The notes under the pieces are model-generated. The model searched no databases. It saw only the letters and a program-made list of their open reading frames with translations, and was not told the DNA's origin. Positions 17,948 through 26,776 of a stretch of 64,000 nt of DNA are shown one piece after another. Position 1 is the stretch's first letter; every line of letters starts with the position of its first letter. This stretch comes from Desulfobacula sp. GTDB lineage: Bacteria > Desulfobacterota > Desulfobacteria > Desulfobacterales > Desulfobacteraceae. The DNA lies in NCBI RefSeq assembly GCF_030611305.1, contig NZ_JAUWQB010000001.1:1-64000 (forward strand), in the 5' to 3' direction. Both the position numbers and the translations under genes were made by a program.

Positions 17948-19495
17948 CTAGGATGGTCTTGCCACAAGCACCGGTATTTTGGATTTAAGAATAACACCGC
18001 TGGCAGTACTTCCCAGCACCATCTCCTCAAATTGTCCATGGCCGTGGGTTCCCATGATTATCAGATCAAAATTGTTATCCTGTGCCGTTTTGACGATTTC
18101 ATTAACCGGGTTGCCTGCTGTAACAATCGTTCGATTTTCTGAAAGCGGACAATGGGGCATTTGTTCAAGAACTTTTCGTGAAGTTATTTTCATTCTTTCG
18201 TGGATGAGCTTCTTTGCCGTTTCAATATTTTTTCGGTTAAATTCATCCCATTTCTTTTTATCAATTGAGTGTGACAGATTAATCCCTGTTCCGGAAGAGT
18301 ATTCATCCAGTACATCAGGAACAACATGAATGGCATGAACCTGGGCGTTATATTTATTTCCAATGCTGCAGGCATATTTAACAGCGTATCTGGCGGTTTC
18401 AGATAGATCTGTTGCAAAAAGTATCTTTTTTACATCAATTATCATGGAATCATTTTTTTCAAATTCAGGAACTTTTAATATTTCATCCTTTTCAAATTCA
18501 GCTGTTTCTTTCTCCTTTGCCCTGGGTGCGCCAAACATATAATTGACAAACTTTACATACCATGCCGCAGTCTGAATCTGGATGATATAGGCAAGGGCGA
18601 TCAAAAGTGCTATGGTCATTCCTTGTTTACCAAAGGCCGTCATAGCGATAGCAAGCGCAATGGATAAATCACGCATAACAACACCGAAAACCATTGCAAT
18701 GGCATCCTCTCTTGAAAAGAAAAGTCTGCCGACTATTGTTAATAAAATATATGAGATGAGATAAAAAACGGCTAATGGGACTAGGATAATGATGATATCG
18801 CCAGGATTGGCAATGATATGTTTTGCTTTGAGAGACATGGCAAGAAATGCAATTAAAACGACCCCAAGGGCAGAAAATGGAGGGAATTTAGGTTTGATTT
18901 TTTCATTCCATACTTTTTTACCATATTTTTTCATTCCTAAAGTCTGGGTTAAGAGGCCTACAAATAAAGGGAAAAATACAAATATCGCAATTTGTTTAAA
19001 CATATGAAGCATATTTACTTCTATGGTCGCACCCATAAACACTTTGGTAAAAATCGGAGCAGCAAGAGACCCGATCACAAGTCCGAATACAACCATTTTA
19101 ATGGCAGCTTCCTTATTGCCTTTGGCAAATCCGGTCCAGGAAATGGTCATTCCTGATGTCGGCAAAACACCTATTAAAAAAAGCCCAACTGCCCAAAGAG
19201 CAAATTTGGGTGCTTCACCGGATAAAAATATTTTTCCAATGGAAAAGACAAGCAGAGGAACAAATATGAAATTGATGATCTGGGTTACCAGTTGCAGTTT
19301 AAAGTCATGACCTTTAAAAATGGTTTTCACATTTAATGTCACCATCATGGGGTAGACCATGATAAATGTTACCGGAATAATGAATTGTTTTAAGGGTGCC
19401 GCGTTAAACAGATATCCATAGATTAATCCGAACATCATGGAGATTGGGATGGCCCAGACGAGATTCTTTTGTATGACTGACAAAAATTTGAGCAC
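17948..19495 (-). CDS. BASS/ACR3-like permease fused to C-terminal universal stress protein (UspA) domain
   Basis: ~10 TM segments; ISWTGFAKGNKEAAIK; C-terminal KKILFATDLSETARYAVKYA...IIMGTHGHGQFEEMVLGSTA. Confidence 0.82.
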   Translation of the reverse strand: MLKFLSVIQKNLVWAIPISMMFGLIYGYLFNAAPLKQFIIPVTFIMVYPMMVTLNVKTIFKGHDFKLQLVTQIINFIFVPLLVFSIGKIFLSGEAPKFALWAVGLFLIGVLPTSGMTISWTGFAKGNKEAAIKMVVFGLVIGSLAAPIFTKVFMGATIEVNMLHMFKQIAIFVFFPLFVGLLTQTLGMKKYGKKVWNEKIKPKFPPFSALGVVLIAFLAMSLKAKHIIANPGDIIIILVPLAVFYLISYILLTIVGRLFFSREDAIAMVFGVVMRDLSIALAIAMTAFGKQGMTIALLIALAYIIQIQTAAWYVKFVNYMFGAPRAKEKETAEFEKDEILKVPEFEKNDSMIIDVKKILFATDLSETARYAVKYACSIGNKYNAQVHAIHVVPDVLDEYSSGTGINLSHSIDKKKWDEFNRKNIETAKKLIHERMKITSRKVLEQMPHCPLSENRTIVTAGNPVNEIVKTAQDNNFDLIIMGTHGHGQFEEMVLGSTASGVILKSKIPVLVARPS

Positions 19496-19515
19496 TATAT
19501 CAATTCCTTTGTGTT

Positions 19516-21588
19516 TTAATCTGTGTGAACGCTTGGAAATAAATTTGCATCGGTATGGGGTAGAAACTGGGCTCTTGTGAACTCTTCCATAAAGGCATTA
19601 TTACTTGAAAAATCAAGATATGTCATTGTATTTGAAATCGCAATAGCCTGCTGTCGATAAGTATTGGAAAGCAATGCCATATAAGCACCGGCAATGGAAC
19701 TGTTTCCCATATATTTAAATTTTTCTCTTTCAATATCCGGGAGCAATCCTATGGTTATTGCCTTTTCGATATTTAGGTATTGGCCAAAACCGCCGGTGAT
19801 AATCATCTGGCTGATGGAAGAAAAATCCATTCCAACCTGATCAAGAAGGATGCTGAATCCTGCATAGATGGCAGCTTTGCTTAGAATCAAACTCTTAATG
19901 TCTGACTGGGTAAAAATAATATCTTCTTCTGAGTCAATATTGTCTGCATATTCAATAATAAATGCGGGTTCTTCATTGAAAAGGACAAATCGCGGGTGAT
20001 TTGTATCAATCTGAAATTTACCATCCTGACCAATGACTTTCTTTAAAAGCATTTCAGATAAAAGATCAATCATTCCTGATCCGCAAATTCCCCTTGCCGG
20101 CTTGTTTTCTACAGTCAAATAGTCAGGCTCAAACGTTTTCGAGTCTATAGTAATCTTTTCAATGGCACCGTCTTCTGCACGCATGCCCCATCTGATACCT
20201 CCTCCTTCAAAGGCAGGACCTGCGGAGCAGGCTGCCGTCATGAGAAATTCATTATTACCCAGGACAATTTCTCCATTTGTTCCAATATCAATAAAAAGGG
20301 TAAGATCTTCAAACTGATTGAACCCTGTATATAGTACACCCGACACAATATCCCCGCCAACATAGCTGGCAGGTCCGGGCATAACAAAAACACCGGCATA
20401 ATATGCTGCCTTTAATCCGATTTCCCCGGCTTTAATAATGGGGAATTCAGAAACTGTCGGGATATAGGGTTCTCTTCTAATATACTTTGCATTGATTCCC
20501 AGCAATAGATGGATCATGGTTGTATTGCCGGATATAACAATGCTCTCAATCTGTTTATGATCTGCATTAATTGAACTGATGGCCTGTTTTGTCAGATCAT
20601 TGATAGTAGAGATGGCCATCTTTTTTAATTTTTTTACACCATCTTTTTCAGAACAGACAATGCGATTGATGACATCGTCACCACATGCTGCCTGACGATT
20701 ATGACCTGATGCAGTACTCAGTATGGCACCATCAGACATATCCACAATGTAGACAACGATAGAGGTCGTTCCCAGATCCACAGCCATGCCGAATGATTTT
20801 TTTTGATCCTTGGCCGGGCTGACATCAACAATTTCCGAAGAGCATTTTTTCCATAGTAAGGAAGCAATAACCTTCCATTCATCATTCCTTACAGACTCTG
20901 TCAGCTGACGCATTACTCTGATATTGCTGCTCATTTTGGACGTATCATATCCAAATTTTTTAAGCTGTCGTTTCAGCCGGTCAAAATCACTGACAGTATC
21001 TTCCATGGTCGGCAAATCAAGCTGCAGGGGAACTTTTTCGACGATGGGTTCAATTTTTTCCACAAGGCCTGAAAGTTTTTTTGTGGCAGTCTCTCCCATT
21101 CCGGCCGCTTTTAATTTTTTTTCGATTGTCTCTTCAGGTATTTTGACTATGATATTTTCAAAAATTTTTGATTGACAGGCAAGGACATATCCCCTTTCAT
21201 TTTCTTTTTCACTTAAAAGGGATGTTTTTTCAGAGTCTGCCTTACCGGATTCTATGATCAGTTTGCATTTCCCACATGATCCCTTACCATTGCAGGAGGC
21301 ATTGATATAGATATCGGTTTTTTGAGAGGCTTCCAATAAATTTGTCCCCGGGGTAACGGCAACTTTTTTTCCCCCTGGTTGAAAAGTGACGATACATTCT
21401 TCTTTATCAGGAACGTCCTCTGAAGATTCAAAACCTTTTTTTGTAATAAAATGAATCGGGCAGGAGGGTCTGAACTTGCAATATATATCAGGATCACGGC
21501 ATTCCATACAATCTTCGCAAAAATAAATGTTATGTTTCATGCAGATATAACCGGTTTCTCGATCAGGATGATTGACACATTTACCCAT
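19516..21588 (-). CDS. RACo-like [2Fe-2S]-ASKHA protein with N-terminal B-box-like Cys/His domain
   Basis: N-term CVNHPDRETGYICMKHNIYFCEDCMEC; CNGKGSCGKCKL; AVDLGTTSIVVYIVD; DIGTNGEIVLG. Confidence 0.87.
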   Translation of the reverse strand: MGKCVNHPDRETGYICMKHNIYFCEDCMECRDPDIYCKFRPSCPIHFITKKGFESSEDVPDKEECIVTFQPGGKKVAVTPGTNLLEASQKTDIYINASCNGKGSCGKCKLIIESGKADSEKTSLLSEKENERGYVLACQSKIFENIIVKIPEETIEKKLKAAGMGETATKKLSGLVEKIEPIVEKVPLQLDLPTMEDTVSDFDRLKRQLKKFGYDTSKMSSNIRVMRQLTESVRNDEWKVIASLLWKKCSSEIVDVSPAKDQKKSFGMAVDLGTTSIVVYIVDMSDGAILSTASGHNRQAACGDDVINRIVCSEKDGVKKLKKMAISTINDLTKQAISSINADHKQIESIVISGNTTMIHLLLGINAKYIRREPYIPTVSEFPIIKAGEIGLKAAYYAGVFVMPGPASYVGGDIVSGVLYTGFNQFEDLTLFIDIGTNGEIVLGNNEFLMTAACSAGPAFEGGGIRWGMRAEDGAIEKITIDSKTFEPDYLTVENKPARGICGSGMIDLLSEMLLKKVIGQDGKFQIDTNHPRFVLFNEEPAFIIEYADNIDSEEDIIFTQSDIKSLILSKAAIYAGFSILLDQVGMDFSSISQMIITGGFGQYLNIEKAITIGLLPDIEREKFKYMGNSSIAGAYMALLSNTYRQQAIAISNTMTYLDFSSNNAFMEEFTRAQFLPHTDANLFPSVHTD

Positions 21589-21620
21589 TTCAAACCTCCA
21601 TTTTTTTAATGATTCAATTT

Positions 21621-21920
21621 TTATAATGCGTCGTCCAGGCTCTTTACAATGGTGTTTTCGGATTGAAGACCAACGAACCGTTTAATCTCTTTGCCATCCT
21701 TAAAAAGGATTAAGGTAGGAATACTTTGGACCATATATTTTGTTGCTAAGGCTCTGTGTTCATCAATATTAATTTCAATAATAGATGCACGGTTCTGATA
21801 CGTGTTAATCAGCTTTTTGATGACAGGTTCCTGTGCCTTACAAGGAGCGCACCAGGTTGCATTAAAATCCATAAGTGTAACACCATTTTTTAAAGTTTCC
21901 TGGAATTGATCTATACCCAT
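21621..21920 (-). CDS. Thioredoxin family protein
   Basis: FNATWCAPCKAQEPVIKKL; SIPTLILFKDGKE. Confidence 0.92.
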   Translation of the reverse strand: MGIDQFQETLKNGVTLMDFNATWCAPCKAQEPVIKKLINTYQNRASIIEINIDEHRALATKYMVQSIPTLILFKDGKEIKRFVGLQSENTIVKSLDDAL

Positions 21921-21976
21921 TTTTAGTTAACCTCCATAGATGATTTGATAAAGTGGCGATTCTAAAAATTAGTATA

Positions 21977-21992
21977 GTCAAAAAGTATGCCA
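21977..21992 (-). promoter_or_regulatory. Candidate sigma54-like promoter for thioredoxin/RACo/permease-Usp operon
   Basis: Minus strand TGGCAT-ACTTT-TTGAC; -12 element degenerate. Confidence 0.35.
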
Positions 21993-22102
21993 TATATGTT
22001 TTTCCGGCAGTGTAATATGTTGTAATATATTGAAAATAAAGAACATAATAATAGAGAGCACCTGAATTTATTGTTTCTGGTGGTTTTGGTTAAAAAAAAA
22101 GG

Positions 22103-22140
22103 AACGTTACTTTATCGAAACGGTTTCGGTCTGTAACGTT
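22103..22140. promoter_or_regulatory. Nested palindrome (candidate enhancer/UAS) in divergent region
   Basis: AACGTTAC(22103-22110)...CGAAACGGTTTCG(22116-22128)...GTAACGTT(22133-22140). Confidence 0.5.
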
Positions 22141-22193
22141 TTTTTGACAAAGACCATATCATATATAAGTTATATTCAATAGAAATATATAGA

Positions 22194-22209
22194 TGGCACA
22201 ACCCTTGCT
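22194..22209 (+). promoter_or_regulatory. Sigma54 (-24/-12) promoter
   Basis: TGGCACAACCCTTGCT matches consensus TGGCAC-N5-TTGCW. Confidence 0.85.
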
Positions 22210-22258
22210 TTAATATACTTTGGTAATTATGTAATTAACCCGTAACCATGAGGTACAT

Positions 22259-22417
22259 ATGAAAGAAATGATTTATGTTTTTCTCTTCCTGGGAATTTAT
22301 ATCCTGGTACAAGTCTATATCCTGCCTAAAATGGGGATATCCACCTGAATGAGAGATGCCTGTCAGGTGACAGACAAGAAAAAAATTCAAAAAAAGATGC
22401 CTGAGGATAACTCATAG
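22259..22417 (+). CDS. Candidate small membrane selenoprotein (TGA at 22346-22348 read as Sec)
   Basis: MKEMIYVFLFLGIYILVQVYILPKMGIST-U-MRDACQVTDKKKIQKKMPEDNS*; GAGG RBS; one TM helix; frame continues past TGA to TAG with a C five residues after U; SECIS-like hairpin downstream. Confidence 0.6.
22358..22376 (+). promoter_or_regulatory. SECIS-like hairpin
   Basis: CTGTC-AGGT-GACAG (22360-22373), apical loop begins 16 nt after TGA, plus outer TG/CA pairs. Confidence 0.55.
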
Positions 22418-22450
22418 TGTTTAAAAATTTTCCTGGTATTGACTATAATA

Positions 22451-22460
22451 GTAACGTTAC
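22451..22460. promoter_or_regulatory. Palindrome GTAACGTTAC upstream of second sigma54 activator
   Basis: Perfect 10-bp palindrome sharing half-sites with 22103/22133. Confidence 0.4.
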
Positions 22461-22507
22461 CTATTCTTTGTGGTTAGGACAAAATGTGTTACACAAAAGG
22501 ATAAGAT

Positions 22508-23917
22508 ATGGAAACCCATCAATTATGGAATGTTAGTTTTTTAAACCAGATTCTTGATACGATGGCAGAAGGTCTTTTCACTCTGGATGACCAGGGCATA
22601 ATTACATCCTGGAACAAATCAATGGGAAAAATCACGGGCTATTCTGAACAGGAGGCTGTCGGCAATACCTGTAGTTTGATTGAATGCAGCCGGTGTTTCG
22701 GTAAAGAGTGCCCGGCCAATATTAATAAATGCGGTGTAATCAAGCATGGAAAAACAGAAGCTAAAGAATGTTTTATTAAGCATAAGGACGGACACAGTAT
22801 TGCCGTAATAAAAAACGCAAGGCTTGCCCGGGATGAAAATGATCAGATCTTGGGAATTGTTGAAACCATTACAGATCTGACCGAATTAAAAAAAATTAAA
22901 AAAACCGCTGAAGAGGCTCAAGGGAAACTTAAAAAAACTTACCGGCTTGGGAGTATTATCGGGAAAAGTGCTGTAATGCAGAATGTGTTTGATGCCATAC
23001 AGGCTGTAGCAAACAGTCGGGCCACAGTGCTGATCCAGGGTGAAAGCGGGACGGGAAAAGAACTGGTTGCCAAGGCCATTCATTATACAGGTGCCGGTTC
23101 CTCAAGCCCTTTGATTACGGTGAATTGTTCCGCCCTTTCTGAAACCTTGCTTGAAAGCGAACTATTCGGACATGTTAAAGGGGCCTTTACAGGGGCTCAC
23201 AAAGATCGAAAAGGCAGATTTGAGGAGGCGGACGGAGGGACTGTTTTTCTTGATGAAATTGGAGAATTGACCCCATATATGCAGATAAAACTGCTAAGAG
23301 TCCTACAGGAAAGAGAGATTGAAAGGGTAGGGGACTCAAAGAAAAGAAAGATAGATATCAGAATTATTGCCGCGACCCATAAAAACCTTTATGACTTGAC
23401 TCAGCAGGGTAATTTCAGAGAAGATCTGTTTTATCGATTAAAGGTTTTCCCCATTAATGTTCCATCCTTAAGAAAACGCCGTGAAGACATCCCAATACTT
23501 GTCAGACATTTTATTAAAAAAGGGAATAAAAGAGAGAATAAATCCATAGGAAAGGTTGATACACAAGGGATGAAACGATTGATGGAACATTCATGGCCCG
23601 GAAATATAAGGGAACTTGAAAATGCCATTGAACATGCATTTGTGATTTGTAATTCAAATCGGATTGAACTCAAAGATCTGCCTGTGGAGATCAGAGAAAA
23701 CCAGGGGCACATGAAAAGCATTCCTCCTATTACGAATCTGACCCAAACCAGATCATATAGTACAGATAAGGTTGCAAAGCTAACAAAATTGGATCTTGTA
23801 AAATTGCTCGAAGAGTGTAATTGGAATAAGGCAGAAGTGGGTCGACGAATTCAAAAAAGCCGAACCTCGGTGTGGAAATACATGAAAAAATGGGGCATCC
23901 CATTGCAAAAGCCCTAA
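22508..23917 (+). CDS. Sigma54-dependent Fis-family activator with Cys-containing PAS domain (paralog of 569-1972)
   Basis: PAS with C-x5-C-x4-C-x6-C; GESGTGKE; GAFTGA; Fis HTH. Confidence 0.93.
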   Translation: METHQLWNVSFLNQILDTMAEGLFTLDDQGIITSWNKSMGKITGYSEQEAVGNTCSLIECSRCFGKECPANINKCGVIKHGKTEAKECFIKHKDGHSIAVIKNARLARDENDQILGIVETITDLTELKKIKKTAEEAQGKLKKTYRLGSIIGKSAVMQNVFDAIQAVANSRATVLIQGESGTGKELVAKAIHYTGAGSSSPLITVNCSALSETLLESELFGHVKGAFTGAHKDRKGRFEEADGGTVFLDEIGELTPYMQIKLLRVLQEREIERVGDSKKRKIDIRIIAATHKNLYDLTQQGNFREDLFYRLKVFPINVPSLRKRREDIPILVRHFIKKGNKRENKSIGKVDTQGMKRLMEHSWPGNIRELENAIEHAFVICNSNRIELKDLPVEIRENQGHMKSIPPITNLTQTRSYSTDKVAKLTKLDLVKLLEECNWNKAEVGRRIQKSRTSVWKYMKKWGIPLQKP

Positions 23918-23931
23918 AATGAAAAAAGAGC

Positions 23932-23967
23932 AAAAGCCTTGATGGAAAGTTTTGGCAAGGCTTTTTA
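23932..23967. terminator. Bidirectional terminator
   Basis: AAAAGCCTTG...CAAGGCTTTTT between convergent genes. Confidence 0.8.
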
Positions 23968-23977
23968 TCGGTTTGGT

Positions 23978-24691
23978 TTAAGCCCCCAGGTACGCCTTTT
24001 TAACATCCGGGTTATTGAGCAATTCATCTGAAGGCCCTTTAAGGACAAGAGAACCATTCTCTATTACATAACCCCTCTGGGCGAATTTCAAGGCAAGCCG
24101 GGCGTTCTGTTCAACCAGCAAAATTGTGGTACCTAGCTTATTGATTTCTCTTAACGCATCAAACATTTCCATCATGAGAATCGGGGCCAACCCCATGGAG
24201 GGCTCATCTAAGAGCATGATTTTGCGACCGCTCATGTAACCTCTTCCAACAGCCAGCATCTGCTGCTCACCACCGGACAGAGTCCCTGCAAGCTGGTCTT
24301 TTCGCTCATTAAGCCTTGGAAACAGATCAAACACCCATTTTTTGTCCTTGTTGATCTGATCAGTGTCTTTTCTGGCAAAGCAGGCAAGGGCAAGATTTTC
24401 TGTTACCGTAAGGTTTCCAAAGACTCTCCTTCCTTCGGGTACATGAGATATGCCTAATTTTGAGACAACTTTATCCGTACTGTATTTAAGAAGATCTTCT
24501 CCTTCAAACTCAAGAACAGATCCAGGCTCAGCTGGAATCATCCTGGAAATTGCCCTTAAAGTAGTGCTTTTCCCGGCACCATTGGCACCGATAATGGTTA
24601 GAATTTCACCCGCTTCAACACTAAAGTCAATTCCGTGAAGCGCCTTGATATTTCCGTAAGAAACTTTTAAATTTTTAACTTTTAGCTGCAT
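23978..24691 (-). CDS. livF: Branched-chain amino acid ABC transporter ATP-binding protein LivF
   Basis: GANGAGKSTTLRAISRM; LSGGEQQMLAVGRGYM. Confidence 0.92.
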   Translation of the reverse strand: MQLKVKNLKVSYGNIKALHGIDFSVEAGEILTIIGANGAGKSTTLRAISRMIPAEPGSVLEFEGEDLLKYSTDKVVSKLGISHVPEGRRVFGNLTVTENLALACFARKDTDQINKDKKWVFDLFPRLNERKDQLAGTLSGGEQQMLAVGRGYMSGRKIMLLDEPSMGLAPILMMEMFDALREINKLGTTILLVEQNARLALKFAQRGYVIENGSLVLKGPSDELLNNPDVKKAYLGA

Positions 24692-25464
24692 CAGGTAAGA
24701 TCCTCCTTGCCAAGATAAGCCTCAATAACCTGGGGATTATTCTGAATTTCTTCGGGTGGTCCCTCTGCAATGAGTTCTCCAAATACCAGGGTCTGGATAT
24801 GCTGGCACAATTCCATTACAAATTTCATCCTGTGTTCAATCAGAAAGATGGCCACTTTAAAATCCTTATGGACCTGGCGGATAATTTTTATCATTTGAAG
24901 CAGTTCATCCGGTGTCATCCCTGCGGTGGGTTCATCAAGGAAAAGAATCTTCGGGTTGGTTGCCATGGCCCTTGCCATTTCTACCCGTCTTTGTGCCCCA
25001 TAAGGCAAGTTAGTAACTATTTGATCTGCATGCTGTTTGATATCAAATAATTCAAGCAGGTGATAGGAATTTTCTTCAATCTGGGTTTCCTGCTGTCTGC
25101 ATTTTGAGGTATTGAAAAATGATCCGATCAGCCCATAGGATAATTGTGAATAATGGGCCATTTTAATATGATCCAGAACATTCATGTGTCGCCACAACGC
25201 AAGGTTTTGAAATGTTCGGCCCAGCCCTTTGGCAGCAATTTCATTGGTTTCAAGCCCTTTGATATTCTCGTTTTCAAGGGTAATGGAGCCTTCTGTCGGC
25301 GTATAGACGCCTGTAATTAAATTAAATATGGTTGTCTTTCCTGCACCGTTAGGGCCGATAAGTCCTGTGATCTGCAGGGGTTCGATATTTAGATTATAAT
25401 TATATACAGCTCTAAGACCACCAAAATAATGTGTCATTTTATTTACATTGAGCAAAGCAGACAT
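24691..25464 (-). CDS. livG: Branched-chain amino acid ABC transporter ATP-binding protein LivG
   Basis: GPNGAGKTTIFNLITGVY; LPYGAQRRVEMARAMA. Confidence 0.92.
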   Translation of the reverse strand: MSALLNVNKMTHYFGGLRAVYNYNLNIEPLQITGLIGPNGAGKTTIFNLITGVYTPTEGSITLENENIKGLETNEIAAKGLGRTFQNLALWRHMNVLDHIKMAHYSQLSYGLIGSFFNTSKCRQQETQIEENSYHLLELFDIKQHADQIVTNLPYGAQRRVEMARAMATNPKILFLDEPTAGMTPDELLQMIKIIRQVHKDFKVAIFLIEHRMKFVMELCQHIQTLVFGELIAEGPPEEIQNNPQVIEAYLGKEDLT

Positions 25465-25469
25465 GGGTT

Positions 25470-26744
25470 TTAAGCTCCTTGTTCTCTTTTATGTTTGGCT
25501 CTTAAGAGTTTTTTGGCGTTGATTTCTTTAAAGGAAATCAGGCCGTAAGGACGGAAAATCATTACCAAAATTAAAATTAAAGGAATAATAATCCATTTAA
25601 AGAGTTCAAGCGGCCTTAAGGCTTCGCCCAAAACATTGATACTGACAGCCCCGACAATGGAACCAATAATAGAATTAAGACCGCCAAAATAAACCATGGC
25701 AAGTATTTCGGCAAGTCTGTTTATGCTGAACATACCCGGATTGATATAGGCCAGTACATGGGCAAACAATCCCCCTGCAATGCCTGCCCAGAATGCTCCG
25801 AACATAAAGGCGGTCATTTTTGTTTTCCGGGTTTTAACTGTCATGGATTCCGAGGCAGCCTCATCGTCTCGAACAGCATTTAATGCTTTTCCCATGATAG
25901 AGGTGACAAAATTGTGGACCACCCAGATGCAAAGCATGGTCCAGATGAAGATGATGGGCAGGGGCGCATAATCGGGCTGCCCTCCCATTCCCCTGGCCCC
26001 GCCAATGACATTGAGGTTTTCAATAGCACTCTTTATAATAAACATAAATGCAAGGGAGATAATGGCCAGATAATCCCCCCTGGTTCTAAAAGAAGGGATC
26101 GCTACCAGCAGCGAAGCAAGTGATGCTCCAATGCCACCTACTATAAGAGCAAAGGGAAATAGCCAGGGACCCAGGCCCTGGGATAAAACAGCGGCACCAA
26201 AGGTTTTGTCATTAACAAAAAAATATAGTGTTATGATTGAGGAAATATAGGCTCCTATAGCCATGAATCCGGGATGGGAACAGGAAAATTCTCCCTGGTA
26301 CCCATTAATCACATTGATACTGATGGTTAATATGATGGAAATCAGAGTCAGCTTAACAACAAGTACCCTGTAATCATTGATTCCAGCCCATAGATGAAGC
26401 ACGCCATAGAAAAAAATCAAATGAATAATGGCTGACATCCACAGAGGTGTTGTTTCCAGGATGGCTGCCATCGGATTGGTGAAAAAAATGCTTGCCTTTG
26501 CAATCAAAAGAATCGGAATAACATAAACGATAAGATCATACCCAATCACACCGGGTATCATCATTGGATCCTTAAGCACAATCAGAGCGCCGAATAAAAC
26601 CGGTATCTTGGGTAAGCCAAGATAGTATGAGATATAATCATAGCCCCAGTAATATTCGATGAGTACGGCGGTAAATACACCCAACAGCCATCCCAGCATC
26701 GGCACTGTAGAAAACATATTTTTAAATTTTCTTGCTATTTCCAT
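25470..26744 (-). CDS. livM: Branched-chain amino acid ABC transporter permease LivM
   Basis: Multi-TM; RTRGDYLAIISLAF; ALNAVRDDEAASESM. Confidence 0.9.
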   Translation of the reverse strand: MEIARKFKNMFSTVPMLGWLLGVFTAVLIEYYWGYDYISYYLGLPKIPVLFGALIVLKDPMMIPGVIGYDLIVYVIPILLIAKASIFFTNPMAAILETTPLWMSAIIHLIFFYGVLHLWAGINDYRVLVVKLTLISIILTISINVINGYQGEFSCSHPGFMAIGAYISSIITLYFFVNDKTFGAAVLSQGLGPWLFPFALIVGGIGASLASLLVAIPSFRTRGDYLAIISLAFMFIIKSAIENLNVIGGARGMGGQPDYAPLPIIFIWTMLCIWVVHNFVTSIMGKALNAVRDDEAASESMTVKTRKTKMTAFMFGAFWAGIAGGLFAHVLAYINPGMFSINRLAEILAMVYFGGLNSIIGSIVGAVSINVLGEALRPLELFKWIIIPLILILVMIFRPYGLISFKEINAKKLLRAKHKREQGA

Positions 26745-26776
26745 GTAACTTTCCTGTATTTGTTGAAGTTAAAGAA

